Assembly (NCBI GenBank): GCA_016169945.1
Contig: JADLSH010000265.1
Location: 707,001-771,000, forward strand
DNA from: Trachythela sp. YZ-2020
Lineage: Eukaryota; Cnidaria; Anthozoa; Malacalcyonacea; Clavulariidae
Reading direction: 5' to 3'
Length of the DNA stretch: 64,000 nucleotides
Positions 13,561-27,684 of the stretch are shown here, piece after piece (position 1 is the first letter of the stretch; every line of letters starts with the position of its first letter). The notes below the pieces were generated by a model. It was not told the origin of the DNA. It did no database searches and was given only the letters and a program-made list of their open reading frames with translations. The position numbers and the translations under genes are program-made.

Positions 13561-13983
13561 GTAAATATTAAATTTCGATTTTAAATGAAGTCGTAATCAA
13601 CCAGTTATATTCAAAATATTTTCAAAGATAAATCGTATTCCGATATACTTATGAAGAAAACTGAAAAAACCCGATTTGAATGTTGGAATTTAATTTATTT
13701 ACTCTCAATTTACTTCGCATTCTTCTTTATCACAACATTTGCAATTTCGTATACGGAAGACAAAAAGATGCAGGTTATGTTTGAGATATTTCCAAAAACA
13801 ACGTTCAAATTCAAACATTGTCTAATAATTATTGGCGTGGTTGAGAATCGGACAAAGGGATAGAGGGTTTTTTACATCGCACGTACGTACTATGTGCGTC
13901 GAGGACATGAATATCAAGATAAGTTTTTGTCATTGCAAAATATATTGTTAATTGAATGCTTTTTCCATTCTCTTCTGCAACAG

Positions 13984-14019
13984 AGACCAACACGTCACCT
14001 TCTTCGACATCTTATCCAG
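13984..14019 (+). CDS. Mini-exon 14, class B
   Basis: E-TNTSPSSTSYP, sequon intact; donor gtaagg. Confidence 0.6.
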
Positions 14020-15055
14020 GTAAGGAGTTTGCTTCATTGCATGCATGAGACAGGATGTAGTCGACACCTTAAAGCAAATGAAAACTGTACATATGTATAA
14101 ATCACTTGACAGTATGAATGTATAAACTTATATTTCCAACGATTCGTAAATTTCTAAAGGTAAAACCTAGGTTACTGAATACATTAAAGGCCGGCTTTTT
14201 CTTACTTTCTTGTTTGTCAGGTTTCAGTTAAGATATTTTTCAAGTCGCAATTATGGGCAGATAAAAGTAGTGAATCACTGTAATTCAGATTTACAAGAAA
14301 TAGTGAAATTGACTGTCAATTTCGCCACTTGCTTGCCTAGCATGATTGTTTCTTTCATGCCTGTTTATTTGGAATATCAAAATCCAATTCGAAAAAGAAT
14401 ATATTTGTGACATTAACTAACAACATGAAATACGCAAGTGCCATCGAAAGATTGGTTTGTTTATTGTGGATAGAATTATCTAGTGGTTCTGTGTGTATAA
14501 TGATCGAAAGATTTAAAATTTCAGGCAGTCAAGAATCTATCGTTTTTGTATTAATAAGTTGTCTCACTCTGTATTCGGAGGTGGACGTTTGCTGTGTTGG
14601 TTACGCCGATACAACGTCTATTTCAAGAGAGAGGGGTGGGCAAATGCACCAATGTTGCCCTTGATGTGAACGCACACGTTGGTAGAATTCAAATAATGGC
14701 TTTCTGAAGTTGGGTTTAAGCTAGCAGCTTGCAATAATCTAGGAGAAGCTGTCTATTTCTGAATCTTGACGACTTATATAATCGCAGAATGAATTTACTT
14801 TCGTGTCGATTGAATGAACCCGAGAAAAACGAACACAAATAATTCACGGCCGTTGTTTTATTTCCTAAAAGAACGTTCAAATTCAAAGATTGCCTGATGT
14901 TATTCGCAGTGGTTCAAAATCGGGGAAAGGGATTGAAAGTTTTTTACAACACACGCACGTACTCTGTGCGTCCAGGATATGAATATCAAGATAAGTGTTT
15001 GTCATTGCAAGATATATTGTTAATTGAATGCTTTTTCCATTCTCTTCTACAACAG

Positions 15056-15091
15056 AGACCAACACACCACCTTCTACGACATCTTATCCAG
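15056..15091 (+). CDS. Mini-exon 15, class C
   Basis: E-TNTPPSTTSYP; donor gtgaat. Confidence 0.6.
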
Positions 15092-16251
15092 GTGAATACA
15101 AAATTTTGATTTTAAATGAAGTCATAATCAAGCAGTTGTATACAAAATATTTTCGGAGATAAGTCTTATTGCGATATATTTTTGAAGAGAACTGAAAAAA
15201 ACACCGATTTAAATCTTGTAAATTCATTTCTATACTCTCATTTACTTAGCATTTACTTTATCACAAGATTTTCCATTTCGTATACGGGAAGGTAAAAAAG
15301 ATGCAAGTTATATTTGAAATAAAAAATATTTGTGTAATGAAAGAAAGCAAACAATGTCTATTAATTTAATTAAGATCTGAAAGAATTTCTACATGTAATT
15401 TTAAAGACAAATTTCAGATCAACAAATAAAAGAAAAAAGAAGTGCATGGGTTGTTCGAGCGCCTACATGCCAACATTTCAACCCAAACACTATCATTTAG
15501 ATAATCTCTTTGGAAATTCCTCAGTCCACCTAAAGATTGTTTCATTGCATGCATGAGACAGGTTGTAGTCACACTTTGAAGCAAATTAAAACTGCACATA
15601 TATATAATTCACTTGACAGTGTGAATATATATACTTATAATTCCAACGTTTCGAAAACGAGCCCTTTTCTAAAGGTAAAGCATAGGTTACAGGTTACGTT
15701 TAAGGCCAGCTTATTGTTACCTCCTTGTTCGTATTATGCCCGTAAAATGTAAAATTTCAGAGAGTCAAGAACCTGTCGTTTTTTATTAACTTATCTGCCT
15801 CTGTATACGGGAAGGGCGTGTGCTGTGTTGGTTAGGACAAAACAACTTCTAAATCAAGAGAGCGGGTGGCGCCAAAGCACAATTGCCACCCCTGTTCTGT
15901 TGCCCCTGATGTCAACAAACACGCCGGTAGAATTCAAATAATGTCTTTCTGATTTTGGGTTTAAGCGTGCAGCATCCAATAATCTAGGAGAAACACTCGA
16001 GTCGATTGAATTAACCCGAGAAAACGAACGCAAATACTTCACGGCCGTTGTTTTTGTTCCTAAAACAACGTTCAAATTGAAACATTGGGTAATATTATTG
16101 TCGGTGGTTGAGAATGTGGCAAAGGGATAGAACGTTTTTGACAGCACACGTTCGTACTTTGTCCGCCAAGGACATGAATATCAAGATAAGTTTTTTGTCA
16201 TTTCAAAATATATTGTTAATTGAATGCATTTTCCATTCTCTTCTGCAACAG

Positions 16252-16287
16252 AGACCAACACGTCACCTTCTTCGACATCTTATCCAG
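16252..16287 (+). CDS. Mini-exon 16, class D
   Basis: E-TNTSPSSTSYP; donor gtaagg. Like exon 8 it is followed by a C-E cassette rather than A-B. Confidence 0.6.
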
Positions 16288-17324
16288 GTAAGGAGTTTGC
16301 TTCATTGCATGCATGAGACAGGATGTAGTCGACACCTTAAAGCAAATGAAAACTGTACATATGTATAAATCACTTGACAGTATGAATGTATAAACTTATA
16401 TTTCCGACTATTCGTAAATTTCTAAAGGTAAAACCTAGGTTACTGAATACATTAAAGGCCGGCTTTTTCTTACTTTCTTGTTTGTCAGGTTTCAGTTAAG
16501 ATATTTTTCAAGTCGGAATTATGGGCAGATAGAAGTTGTGAAACACTGTAATTAAGACTTACAAGAAATAGTGAAATTGACTGTCAATTTCGCCACTTGC
16601 TTGCTTAGCATGATTGTTTCTTTCATGCCTGTTTATTTGGAATATCAAAATCCAATTCGAAGAAGAATATATTTGTGACATTAACTAACAACATGAAATA
16701 CGCAAGTGCCATCGAAAGATTGGTTTGTTTATTGTGGATAGAATTATCTAGTGGTTCTGTGTGTATTATGATCGAAAGATTTAAAATTTCAGGCAGTCAA
16801 GAATCTATCGTTTTTGTATTAATAAGTTGTCTCACTCTGTATTCGGAGGTGGACGTTTGCTGTGTTGGTTACACCGATACAACCTCTACTTCAAGAGAGA
16901 GGGGTGGGGCAAATGCACCAATGTTGCCCTTGATGTGAACGCACACTTTGGTAGAATTCAAATAATGGCTTTCTGAAGTTGGGTTTAAGCTAGCAGCTTG
17001 CAATAATCTAGGAGAAGCTGTCAATTTCTGAATCTTGACGACTTATATAATCGCAGAATGAATTTACTTTCGTGTCGATTGAATGAACCCGAGAAAAAAC
17101 GAACACAAATAATTCACGGCCGTTGTTTTATTTCCTAAAAGAACGTTCAAATTCAAAGATTGCCTGATGTTATTCGCAGTGGTTCAAAATCGGGGAAAGG
17201 GATTGAAAGTTTTTTACAACACACGCACGTACTCTGTGCGCCAGGATATGAATATCAAGATAAGTGTTTGTCATTTCAAGATATATTGTTAATTGAATGC
17301 TTTTTCCATTCTCTTCTACAACAG

Positions 17325-17360
17325 AGACCAACACCCCACCTTCTACGACATCTTATCCAG
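17325..17360 (+). CDS. Mini-exon 17, class C, silent variant
   Basis: ACC replaces ACA at the third Thr codon, a synonymous change shared only with exons 27 and 33. Peptide E-TNTPPSTTSYP; donor gtgaat. Confidence 0.6.
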
Positions 17361-18569
17361 GTGAATACAAAATTTTGATTTTAAATGAAGTCATAATCAA
17401 GCAGTTGTATACAAAATATTTTCGGAGATAAGTCTTATTGCGATATTTTTGAAGAGAACTGAAAAAAACACCGATTTGAATCTTGTAAATTCATTTCTAT
17501 ACTCTCATTTACTTAGCATTTACTTTATCACAAGATTTTCCATTTCGTATACGGGAAGGTAAAAAAGATGCAAGTTATAATTGAAATAAAAAATATTTGT
17601 GTAATGAAAGAAAGCAAACAATGTCTATTAATTTAATTAAGATCTGAAAGAATTTCTACATGTAATTTTAAAGACAAATTTCAGATCAACAAATAAAAGA
17701 AAAAAGAAGTGCATGGGTTGTTCGAGCGCCTACATGCCCACATTTCAACCCAAACTCTATCATTTAGATAATCTCTTTGGAAATTCCTCAGTCCACCTAA
17801 AAATTGTTTCATTGCATGCATGAGACAGGTTGTAGTCACACATTGAAGCAAATTAAAACTGCACATATATATATAATTCACTTGACAGTGTGAATATATA
17901 TACTTATAATTCCAACGTTTCGAAAACGAGCCCTTTTCTAAAGGTAAAGCATAGGTTACAGATTACGTTTAAGGCCAGCTTATTGTTACCTCCTTGTTCG
18001 TATTATGCCCGTAAAATGTAAAATTTCAGAGAGTCAAGAACCTGTCGTTTTTTTATAAACTTATCTGCCTCTGTATACGGGGAAGGGCGTGTGCTGTGTT
18101 GGTTAGGACAAAACAACTTCTAAATCAAGAGAGCGGGTGGCGCCAAAGCACAATTGCCACCCCTGTTCTGTTGCCCCTGATGTCAACAAACACGCCGGTA
18201 GAATTCAAATAATGTCTTTCTGATTTTGGGTTTAAGCGTGCAGCATCCAATAATCTAGGAGAAACACCCAATATCAGAGACTTGACAGCTTATATTATAG
18301 CAGAATGACTTAACTTTCGAGTCGATTGAAAGAACCCGAGAAAACGAACGCAAATACTTCACGGCCGTTGTTTTAGTTCCTAAAACAAGTTCAAATTGAA
18401 ACATTGGGTATTATTATTGTCGGTGGTTGAGAATCGGGCAAAGGGATAGAACGTTTTTGACAGCACACGTTCGTACTTTGTCCGCCAAGGACATGAATAT
18501 CAAGATAAATTTTTGTCATTTCAAAATATATTGTTAATTGAATGCTTTTTCCATTCTCTTCTGCAACAG

Positions 18570-18605
18570 AGACCAACACGTCACCTTCTTCGACATCTTA
18601 TCCAG
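18570..18605 (+). CDS. Mini-exon 18, class E
   Basis: E-TNTSPSSTSYP; donor gtaaat. The intron that follows contains the first hAT insertion. Confidence 0.6.
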
Positions 18606-19997
18606 GTAAATATTAAATTTTAACTTTAAATGAAGTCATAATCAACCAGTTGTATACAAAATATTTTCGGAGATAAGTCTTACCCAAAGTTGCGATATAT
18701 TTTTGAAGAGAACTGAAAAAAACACCGATGTGAATCTTGTAATTTCATTTCTATACTCTCATTTACTTAGCATTTACTTTATCACAAGATTTTCCATTTC
18801 GTATACGGGAAGGTAAAAAAGATGCAAGTTATATTTGTAATCAAAAATATTTGTGTAATGAAAGAAAGCAAACAATGTCTATTAATTTATTTAAGATCGG
18901 AAAGAATTGCTACATGTAATTTTAAAAACAAATTTCAGATCAACAAATAATAGAAAAAAGATATGCATGGGTTGTACGAGCGCCTACATGCCCACATTTC
19001 AACCCAAACTCTATCATTTAGATAATCTCTTTGGAAATTCCTCAGTCCAACTGAAGATTGTTTCATTGCATACATGAGACAGGTTGTAGTGACACTTTGA
19101 TGCAAATTAAAACTGCACATATATATAAATCACTTGACAGTGTGAATGTATATACTTATAATTCCAACGTTTCGAAAACGAGCCCTTTTCTAAAGGTAAA
19201 GCATAGGTTACAGAATACGTTTAAGGCCAGCTTATTGTTTCTTCTTTGTTTGTGAGGCTTAAGTTAAGATATTTTACAAGTCACAAATATGGGCAGATAA
19301 AAGTAGTGAATCAGTGCAATTCAGATTTACAAGAAATAATGAAGTAAACGGTTGATTTCGCCACTTGCTTGCTTAGAGGTGATTTTTCCTTTCATGCCTG
19401 TTTATTTGGAATATCAAAATCCTATTCGAAGAAGAATATATTTGTGACATTAACTAACAACATGAAATACGCAAGTGCCATCGAAAGATTGGTTTGTTTA
19501 TTGTGGATAGAATTATCTAGTGGTTATGTGTGTATGATCGAAAGATTTAAAATTTCAGGCAGTCAAGAATCTATCGTTTTTGTATTAATAAGTTGTCTCA
19601 CTCTGTATTCGGAGGTGGACGTTTCCTGTGTTGGTTACGCCGATACAACGTCTATTTCAAGAGAGAGGGGTGGGGCAAATGCACCAATGTTGCCCTTGAT
19701 GTCAACGCACACGTTGGTAGAATTCAGATAATGGCTTTCTGAAGTTGGGTTTAAGCTAGCAGCTTGCAATAATCTAGGAGAAGCTGTCAATTTCTGAATC
19801 TTGACGACTTATATAATCGCAGAATGAATTTACTTTCGTGTCGATTGAATGAACCCGAGAAAAACGAACACAAATAATTCACGGCCGTTGTTTTATTTCC
19901 TAAAAGAACATTCAAATTCAAAGATTGCCTGATGTTATTCGCAGTGGTTCAAAATCGGGGAAAGGAATTGAAAGTTTTTTACAACACACGCACGTAC

Positions 19998-21026
19998 CAG
20001 TGGCGTGGTGGCTCCAAACTTTCAAGGGGGGCCAGTGTTAAATTTGGCGCCCCCAAAAGTTATTTTGATACTGGCGCCCCCCCCCCCAACAGTTCCCTAT
20101 TCAGTATCGCCCGAATTTTAAGTGCAAAACAGCGATGTTAGTTGCTAAGCCTACGTTACTAGTCGCACAACGTTACTAGTCGCACAACTTTACTAGGGGG
20201 GTCTGGGGGCATGCTCCCCCAGGAAAATTTTGCATTTTTGAAGCCAAAGAAGTGCATTTTCCGTGCTTCCTGAGAGGATATTTTATAAAAAATTGTGGAG
20301 TTTTTACATCTAAGAATTCAAGATTTGTAACGCACTTTTTAACTTTTTACAACCTCATCCCCAAGTTTTGATCGGAAATTATATTTGCTCCGTAGACAAT
20401 TAAAAGCGCCAGTTAAGAACATTGGTTTTGTTCCTTTTTATATATACACAAAGTGAAAGTAACGACAAACTATTGGAGATGAGATGATTGTAGTTGGCTC
20501 TGCAAGAAATAACTGGAGTATGAACAAAAGTACAACCCTGTGGTTGTTTGAAATTTTAAAATTTACCGATCCACCGCTTCCCGCTTTGGTTTCAAAAACC
20601 AACCACTATCAATCTGCAATCAATCTATCGACCATTTTCACCCCCATTCATCCCCCCGCTCGGTACGCCCCTGGATAAAATTGTCGTTAACATCTCGAAA
20701 ACAGTTTTAATTTGTTTTCATCCCGTCTCTGTCATTGTTTACAACGGTAGTTTTTGCAGTCGCAGCTAAAACTGTCAATTTATAGAGGCTCTTTCTTCGC
20801 CAGGTAGATTGTTGTAACAACAGGAACTATATAAAATATATGTTGTTGTGCCGCAATAGTATCGCGCTTTATTGTTTGAGAATTTTAATTTAAAAATTTA
20901 AATTTTAGAATTGAATACTAATCCCTTCTTGGTGATTTTGGCGCCCCGCCTGCATTTCGGCGCCCCTCTTGAAACCATCGCTGGGGGGGCCATGGCCCCC
21001 CGGCCCCCCCAGCCACCACGCCACTG
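19998..21026. mobile_element. hAT-like non-autonomous DNA transposon, copy 1
   Basis: 1,029 bp bounded by perfect 16-bp terminal inverted repeats CAGTGGCGTGGTGGCT / AGCCACCACGCCACTG. The flanking 8-bp direct repeat GCACGTAC (19,990-19,997 and 21,027-21,034) is a target-site duplication. Terminal CAGTGG and an 8-bp duplication are characteristic of the hAT superfamily. G/C runs lie just inside both ends. The interior has only short open frames (64 codons at 20,484-20,678) with no transposase motif, so it would depend on an enzyme supplied elsewhere. Confidence 0.88.
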
Positions 21027-21127
21027 GCACGTACTCTGTGCGTCCAAGATATGAATATCAAGTTAAGTGTTTGTCATTGCAAGATATATTGTTAATTGAA
21101 TGCTTTTTCCATTCTCTTCTACAACAG

Positions 21128-21163
21128 AGACCAACACACCACCTTCTACGACATCTTATCCAG
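21128..21163 (+). CDS. Mini-exon 19, class C
   Basis: E-TNTPPSTTSYP; donor gtgaat. It lies 93 bp downstream of the hAT target duplication, so the transposon sits just upstream of the conserved pre-exon block. Confidence 0.6.
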
Positions 21164-22323
21164 GTGAATACAAAATTTTGATTTTAAATGAAGTCATAAT
21201 CAAGCAGTTGTATACAAAATATTTTCGGAGATAAGTCTTATTGCGATATATTTTTGAAGAGAACTGAAAAAAACACCGATTTGAATCTTGTAAATTCATT
21301 TCTATACTCTCATTTACTTAGCATTTACTTTATCACAAGATTTTCCATTTCGTATACGGGAAGGTAAAAAAGATGCAAGTTATATTTGAAATAAAAAATA
21401 TTTGTGTAATGAAAGAAAGCAAACAATGTCTATTAATTTAATTAAGATCGGAAATAATTTCTACATGTAATTTTAAAAACAAATTTCAGATCAACAAATA
21501 ATAGAAAAAAGAAGTGCATGGGTTGTTCGAGCGCCTACATGCCAACATTTCAACCCAAACACTATCATTTAGATAATCTCTTTGGAAATTCCTCAGTCCA
21601 CCTAAAGATTGTTTCATTGCATGCATGAGACAGGTTGTAGTCACACTTTGAAGCAAATTAAAACTGCACAAATATATAATTCACTTGACAGTGTGAATAT
21701 ATATACTTATAATTCCAACGTTTCGAAAACGAGCCCTTTTCTAAAGGTAAAGCATAGGTTACAGGTTACGTTTAAGGCCAGCTTATTGTTACCTCCTTGT
21801 TCGTATTATGCCCGTAAAATGTAAAATTTCAGAGAGTCAAGAACCTGTCGTTTTTTATTAACTTATCTGCCTCTGTATACGGGAAGGGCGTGTGCTGTGT
21901 TGGTTAGGACAAAACAACTTCTAAATCAAGAGAGCGGGTGGCGCCAAAGCACAATTGCCACCCCTGTTCTGTTGCCCCTGATGTCAACAAAAACGCCGGT
22001 AGAATTCAAATAATGTCTTTCTGATTTTGGGTTTAAGCGTGCAGCATCCAATAATCTAGGAGAAACACTCGAGTCGATTGAATTAACCCGAGAAAACGAA
22101 CGCAAATACTTCACGGCCGTTGTTTTTGTTCCTAAAACAACGTTCAAATTGAAACATTGGGTAATATTATTGTCGGTGGTTGAGAATGTGGCAAAGGGAT
22201 AGAACGTTTTTGACAGCACACGTTCGTACTTTGTCCGCCAAGGACATGAATATCAAGATAAGTTTTTTGTCATTTCAAAATATATTGTTAATTGAATGCA
22301 TTTTCCATTCTCTTCTGCAACAG

Positions 22324-22359
22324 AGACCAACACGTCACCTTCTTCGACATCTTATCCAG
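22324..22359 (+). CDS. Mini-exon 20, class D
   Basis: E-TNTSPSSTSYP; donor gtaagg. Confidence 0.6.
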
Positions 22360-23388
22360 GTAAGGAGTTTGCTTCATTGCATGCATGAGACAGGATGTAG
22401 TCGACACCTTAAAGCAAATGAAAACTGTACATATGTATAAATCACTTGACAGTATGAATGTATAAACTTATATTTCCGACGATTCGGAAATTTCTAAAGG
22501 TAAATCCTAGGTTTCTGAATACATTAAAGGACGGCTTTTTCTTACTTTCTTGTTTGTCAGGTTTCAGTTAAGATATTTTTCAAGTCGCAATTATGGGCAG
22601 ATAAAATTTGTGAAACAGTGCAATTTAGACTTACAAGAAATAGTGAAATTGACTGTCAATTTCGCCACTTGATTGCTTAGCATGATTGTTTCTTTCATGC
22701 CTGTTTATTTGGAATATCAAAATCCAATTCGAAGAAGAATATATTTGTGGCATTAATTAACAACATGAGTTACGTAAGTGCCATCGAAAGATTGGTTAGT
22801 TTGGGTTGGAGAGAATTATCTTGTGGCTCTGAGTGTATAATGCCCGCAAAATGTGAAATTTCAGGCAATCAAGAATCTGTGCTTTTTGTATTAAGTTGTC
22901 TCACTTTGTATTCGAGGTGGGCGTGTGCTGTGTTGGTTACACCGATACCACCTCTAATTCAAGAGAGAGGGGCGGCGCTAAAGCACCAATGTTGCCCCTG
23001 ATGTCAACACGCACGTTGGTAGAACTCAAATAATGGATTTTCTCATATTGGGTTTAAGCTAGCAGCTTGAAATAATTTCGGAGAAGCAGCCAATTTCTGA
23101 GTCTTGACGACTTATATTGTAGCAGAATGACTTAACTTTCGAGTCGATTGAATGAACTCGAGAAAACGAACGCAAGTACTTCACTGCCGTTGTTTTATTT
23201 CCTAAAACAACGTTCAAATTGAAATATTGGGTAATATAATTGGCGGTGGTTGAGAATCGGGCAAAGGGATAGAACGTTTTTGACAACACACGTTCGTACT
23301 TTGTGCGCCGAGGACATGAATATCAAGATAATTTTTTGTGATTTATAAATATATTGTTAATTGCTTTTTCCATTCTCTTCTGCAACAG

Positions 23389-23424
23389 AGACCAACACGC
23401 CACCTTTTTCGACATCTTATCCAG
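23389..23424 (+). CDS. Mini-exon 21, class A
   Basis: E-TNTPPFSTSYP; donor gtaaat. Confidence 0.6.
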
Positions 23425-23851
23425 GTAAATATTAAATTTCGATTTTAAATGAAGTCGTAATCAACCAGTTATATTCAAAATATTTTCAAAGATAAATCTT
23501 ATTGCGATATAATTATGAAGAAAACTGAAAAAAAAACCGATTTGAATGTTGGAATTTAATTTCTTTACTCTCAATTTACTTCGCATTTTTCTTTATCACA
23601 ACATTTGCAATTTCGTATACGGGAAGACAAAAAAGATGCAGGTTATGTTTGAGATATTTCCAAAAACAACGTTCAAATTCAAACATTGTCTAATAATTAT
23701 TGGCGTGGTTGAGAATCGGACAAAGGGATAGAGGGTTTTTTACATCGCACGTACGTACTATGTGCGTCGAGGACATGAATATCAAGATAAGTTTTTGTCA
23801 TTGCAAAATATATTGTTAATTGAATGCTTTTTCCATTCTCTTCTGCAACAG

Positions 23852-23887
23852 AGACCAACACGTCACCTTCTTCGACATCTTATCCAG
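23852..23887 (+). CDS. Mini-exon 22, class B
   Basis: E-TNTSPSSTSYP, sequon intact; donor gtaagg. Confidence 0.6.
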
Positions 23888-24924
23888 GTAAGGAGTTTGC
23901 TTCATTGCATGCATGAGACAGGATGTAGTCGACACCTTAAAGCAAATGAAAACTGTACATATGTATAAATCACTTGACAGTATGAATGTATAAACTTATA
24001 TTTCCAACGATTCGGAAATTTCTAAAGGTAAAACCTAGGTTACTGAATACATTAAAGGCCGGCTTTTTCTTACTTTCTTGTTTGTCAGGTTTCAGTTAAG
24101 ATATTTTTCAAGTCGCAATTATGGGCAGATAAAAGTAGTGAATCAGTGCAATTCAGATTTACAAGAAATAGTGAAATTGACTGTCAATTTCGCCACTTGC
24201 TTGCCTAGCATGATTGTTTCTTTCATGCCTGTTTATTTGGAATATCAAAATCCAATTCGAAAAAGAATATATTTGTGACATTAACTAACAACATGAAATA
24301 CGCAAGTGCCATCGAAAGATTGGTTTGTTTATTGTGGATAGAATTATCTAGTGGTTCTGTGTGTATAATGATCGAAAGATTTAAAATTTCAGGCAGTCAA
24401 GAATCTATCGTTTTTGTATTAATAAGTTGTCTCACTCTGTATTCGGAGGTGGACGTTTCCTGTGTTGGTTACGCCGATACAACCTCCATTTCAAGAGAGA
24501 GGGGTGGGGCAAATGCACCAATGTTGCCCTTGATGTGAACGCACACGTTGGTAGAATTCAAATATGGCTTTCTGAAGTTGCGTTTAAGCTAGCAGCTTGC
24601 AATAATCTAGGAGAAGCTGTCTATTTCTGAATCTTGACGACTTATATAGTCGCAGAATGAATTTACTTTCGTGTCGATTGAATTAACCCGAGAAAAAACG
24701 AACACAAATAATTCACGGCCGTTGTTTTATTTCCTAAAAGAACGTTCAAATTCAAAGATTGCCTGATGTTATTCGCAGTGGTTCAAAATCGGGGAAAGGG
24801 ATTGAAAGTTTTTTACAACACACGCACGTACTCTGTGCGTCCAGGATATGAATATCAAGATAAGTGTTTGTCATTGCAAGATATATTGTTAATTGAATGC
24901 TTTTTCCATTCTCTTCTACAACAG

Positions 24925-24960
24925 AGACCAACACACCACCTTCTACGACATCTTATCCAG
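24925..24960 (+). CDS. Mini-exon 23, class C
   Basis: E-TNTPPSTTSYP; donor gtgaat. Confidence 0.6.
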
Positions 24961-26119
24961 GTGAATACAAAATTTTGATTTTAAATGAAGTCATAATCAA
25001 GCAGTTGTATACAAAATATTTTCGGAGATAAGTCTTATTGCGATATATTTTTGAAGAGAACTGAAAAAAACACCGATTTAAATCTTGTAAATTCATTTCT
25101 ATACTCTCATTTACTTAGCATTTACTTTATCACAAGATTTTCCATTTCGTATACGGGAAGGTAAAAAAGATGCAAGTTATATTTGAAATAAAAAATATTT
25201 GTGTAATGAAAGAAAGCAAACAATGTCTATTAATTTAATTAAGATCGGAAAGAATTTCTACATGTAATTTTAAAAACAAATTTCAGATCAACAAATAATA
25301 GAAAAAAGAAGTGCATGGGTTGTTCGAGCGCCTACATGCCAACATTTCAACCCAAACACTATCATTTAGATAATCTCTTTGGAAATTCCTCAGTCCACCT
25401 AAAGATTGTTTCATTGCATGCATGAGACAGGTTGTAGTCACACTTTGAAGCAAATTAAAACTGCACATATATATAATTCACTTGACAGTGTGAATATATA
25501 TACTTATAATTCCAACGTTTCGAAAACGAGCCCTTTTCTAAAGGTAAAGCATAGGTTACAGGTTACGTTTAAGGCCAGCTTATTGTTACCTCCTTGTTCG
25601 TATTATGCCCGTAAAATGTAAAATTTCAGAGAGTCAAGAACCTGTCGTTTTTTATTAACTTATCTGCCTCTGTATACGGGAAGGGCGTGTGCTGTGTTGG
25701 TTAGGACAAAACAACTTCTAAATCAAGAGAGCGGGTGGCGCCAAAGCACAATTGCCACCCCTGTTCTGTTGCCCCTGATGTCAACAAACACGCCGGTAGA
25801 ATTCAAATAATGTCTTTCTGATTTTGGGTTTAAGCGTGCAGCATCCAATAATCTAGGAGAAACACTCGAGTCGATTGAATTAACCCGAGAAAACGAACGC
25901 AAATACTTCACGGCCGTTGTTTTTGTTCCTAAAACAACGTTCAAATTGAAACATTGGGTAATATTATTGTCGGTGGTTGAGAATGTGGCAAAGGGATAGA
26001 ACGTTTTGACAGCACACGTTCGTACTTTGTCCGCCAAGGACATGAATATCAAGATAAGTTTTTTGTCATTTCAAAATATATTGTTAATTGAATGCATTTT
26101 CCATTCTCTTCTGCAACAG

Positions 26120-26155
26120 AGACCAACACGTCACCTTCTTCGACATCTTATCCAG
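26120..26155 (+). CDS. Mini-exon 24, class D
   Basis: E-TNTSPSSTSYP; donor gtaagg. Confidence 0.6.
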
Positions 26156-27184
26156 GTAAGGAGTTTGCTTCATTGCATGCATGAGACAGGATGTAGTCGA
26201 CACCTTAAAGCAAATGAAAACTGTACATATGTATAAATCACTTGACAGTATGAATGTATAAACTTATATTTCCGACGATTCGGAAATTTCTAAAGGTAAA
26301 ACCTAGGTTTCTGAATACATTAAAGGACGGCTTTTTCTTACTTTCTTGTTTGTCAGGTTTCAGTTAAGATATTTTTCAAGTCGCAATTATGGGCAGATAA
26401 AATTTGTGAAACAGTGCAATTTAGACTTACAAGAAATAGTGAAATTGACTGTCAATTTCGCCACTTGATTGCTTAGCATGATTGTTTCTTTCATGCCTGT
26501 TTATTTGGAATATCAAAATCCAATTCGAAGAAGAATATATTTGTGGCATTAATTAACAACATGAGTTACGTAAGTGCCATCGAAAGATTGGTTAGTTTGG
26601 GTTGGAGAGAATTATCTTGTGGCTCTGAGTGTATAATGCCCGCAAAATGTGAAATTTCAGGCAATCAAGAATCTGTGCTTTTTGTATTAAGTTGTCTCAC
26701 TTTGTATTCGAGGTGGGCGTGTGCTGTGTTGGTTACACCGATACCACCTCTAATTCAAGAGAGAGGGGCGGCGCTAAAGCACCAATGTTGCCCCTGATGT
26801 CAACACGCACGTTGGTAGAACTCAAATAATGGATTTTCTCATATTGGGTTTAAGCTAGCAGCTTGAAATAATTTCGGAGAAGCAGCCAATTTCTGAGTCT
26901 TGACGACTTATATTGTAGCAGAATGACTTAACTTTCGAGTCGATTGAATGAACTCGAGAAAACGAACGCAAATACTTCACTGCCGTTGTTTTATTTCCTA
27001 AAACAACCTTCAAATTGAAACATTGGGTAATATAATTGGCGGTGGTTGAGAATCGGGCAAAGGGATAGAACGTTTTTGACAACACACGTTCGTACTTTGT
27101 GCGCCGAGGACATGAATATCAAGATAATTTTTTGTGATTTATAAATATATTGTTAATTGCTTTTTCCATTCTCTTCTGCAACAG

Positions 27185-27220
27185 AGACCAACACGCCACC
27201 TTTTTCGACATCTTATCCAG
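27185..27220 (+). CDS. Mini-exon 25, class A
   Basis: E-TNTPPFSTSYP; donor gtaaat. Its upstream block shares the AACAACCTTC variant with exons 5 and 31. Confidence 0.6.
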
Positions 27221-27648
27221 GTAAATATTAAATTTCGATTTTAAATGAAGTCGTAATCAACCAGTTATATTCAAAATATTTTCAAAGATAAATCTTATTG
27301 CGATATAATTATGAAGAAAACTGAAAAAAAACCCCGATTTGAATGTTGGAATTTAATTTATTTACTCTCAATTTACTTCGCATTCTTCTTTATCACAACA
27401 TTTGCAATTTCGTATACGGGAAGACAAAAAAGATGCAGGTTATGTTTGAGATATTTCCAAAAACAACGTTCAAATTCAAACATTGTCTAATAATTATTGG
27501 CGTGGTTGAGAATCGGACAAAGGGATAGAGGGTTTTTTACATCGCACGTACGTACTATGTGCGTCGAGGACATGAATATCAAGATAAGTTTTTGTCATTG
27601 CAAAATATATTGTTAATTGAATGCTTTTTCCATTCTCTTCTGCAACAG

Positions 27649-27684
27649 AGACCAAAACGTCACCTTCTTCGACATCTTATCCAG
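27649..27684 (+). CDS. Mini-exon 26, class B, Asn to Lys variant
   Basis: E-TKTSPSSTSYP, sequon lost; donor gtaagg. Always downstream of an AACAACCTTC-type A unit, so this A-B pair moved as one block. Confidence 0.6.

Noticed and set aside
20484..20678. 64-codon frame inside the hAT element
   Set aside because: Far too short and without hAT transposase motifs; present in both copies only through duplication.
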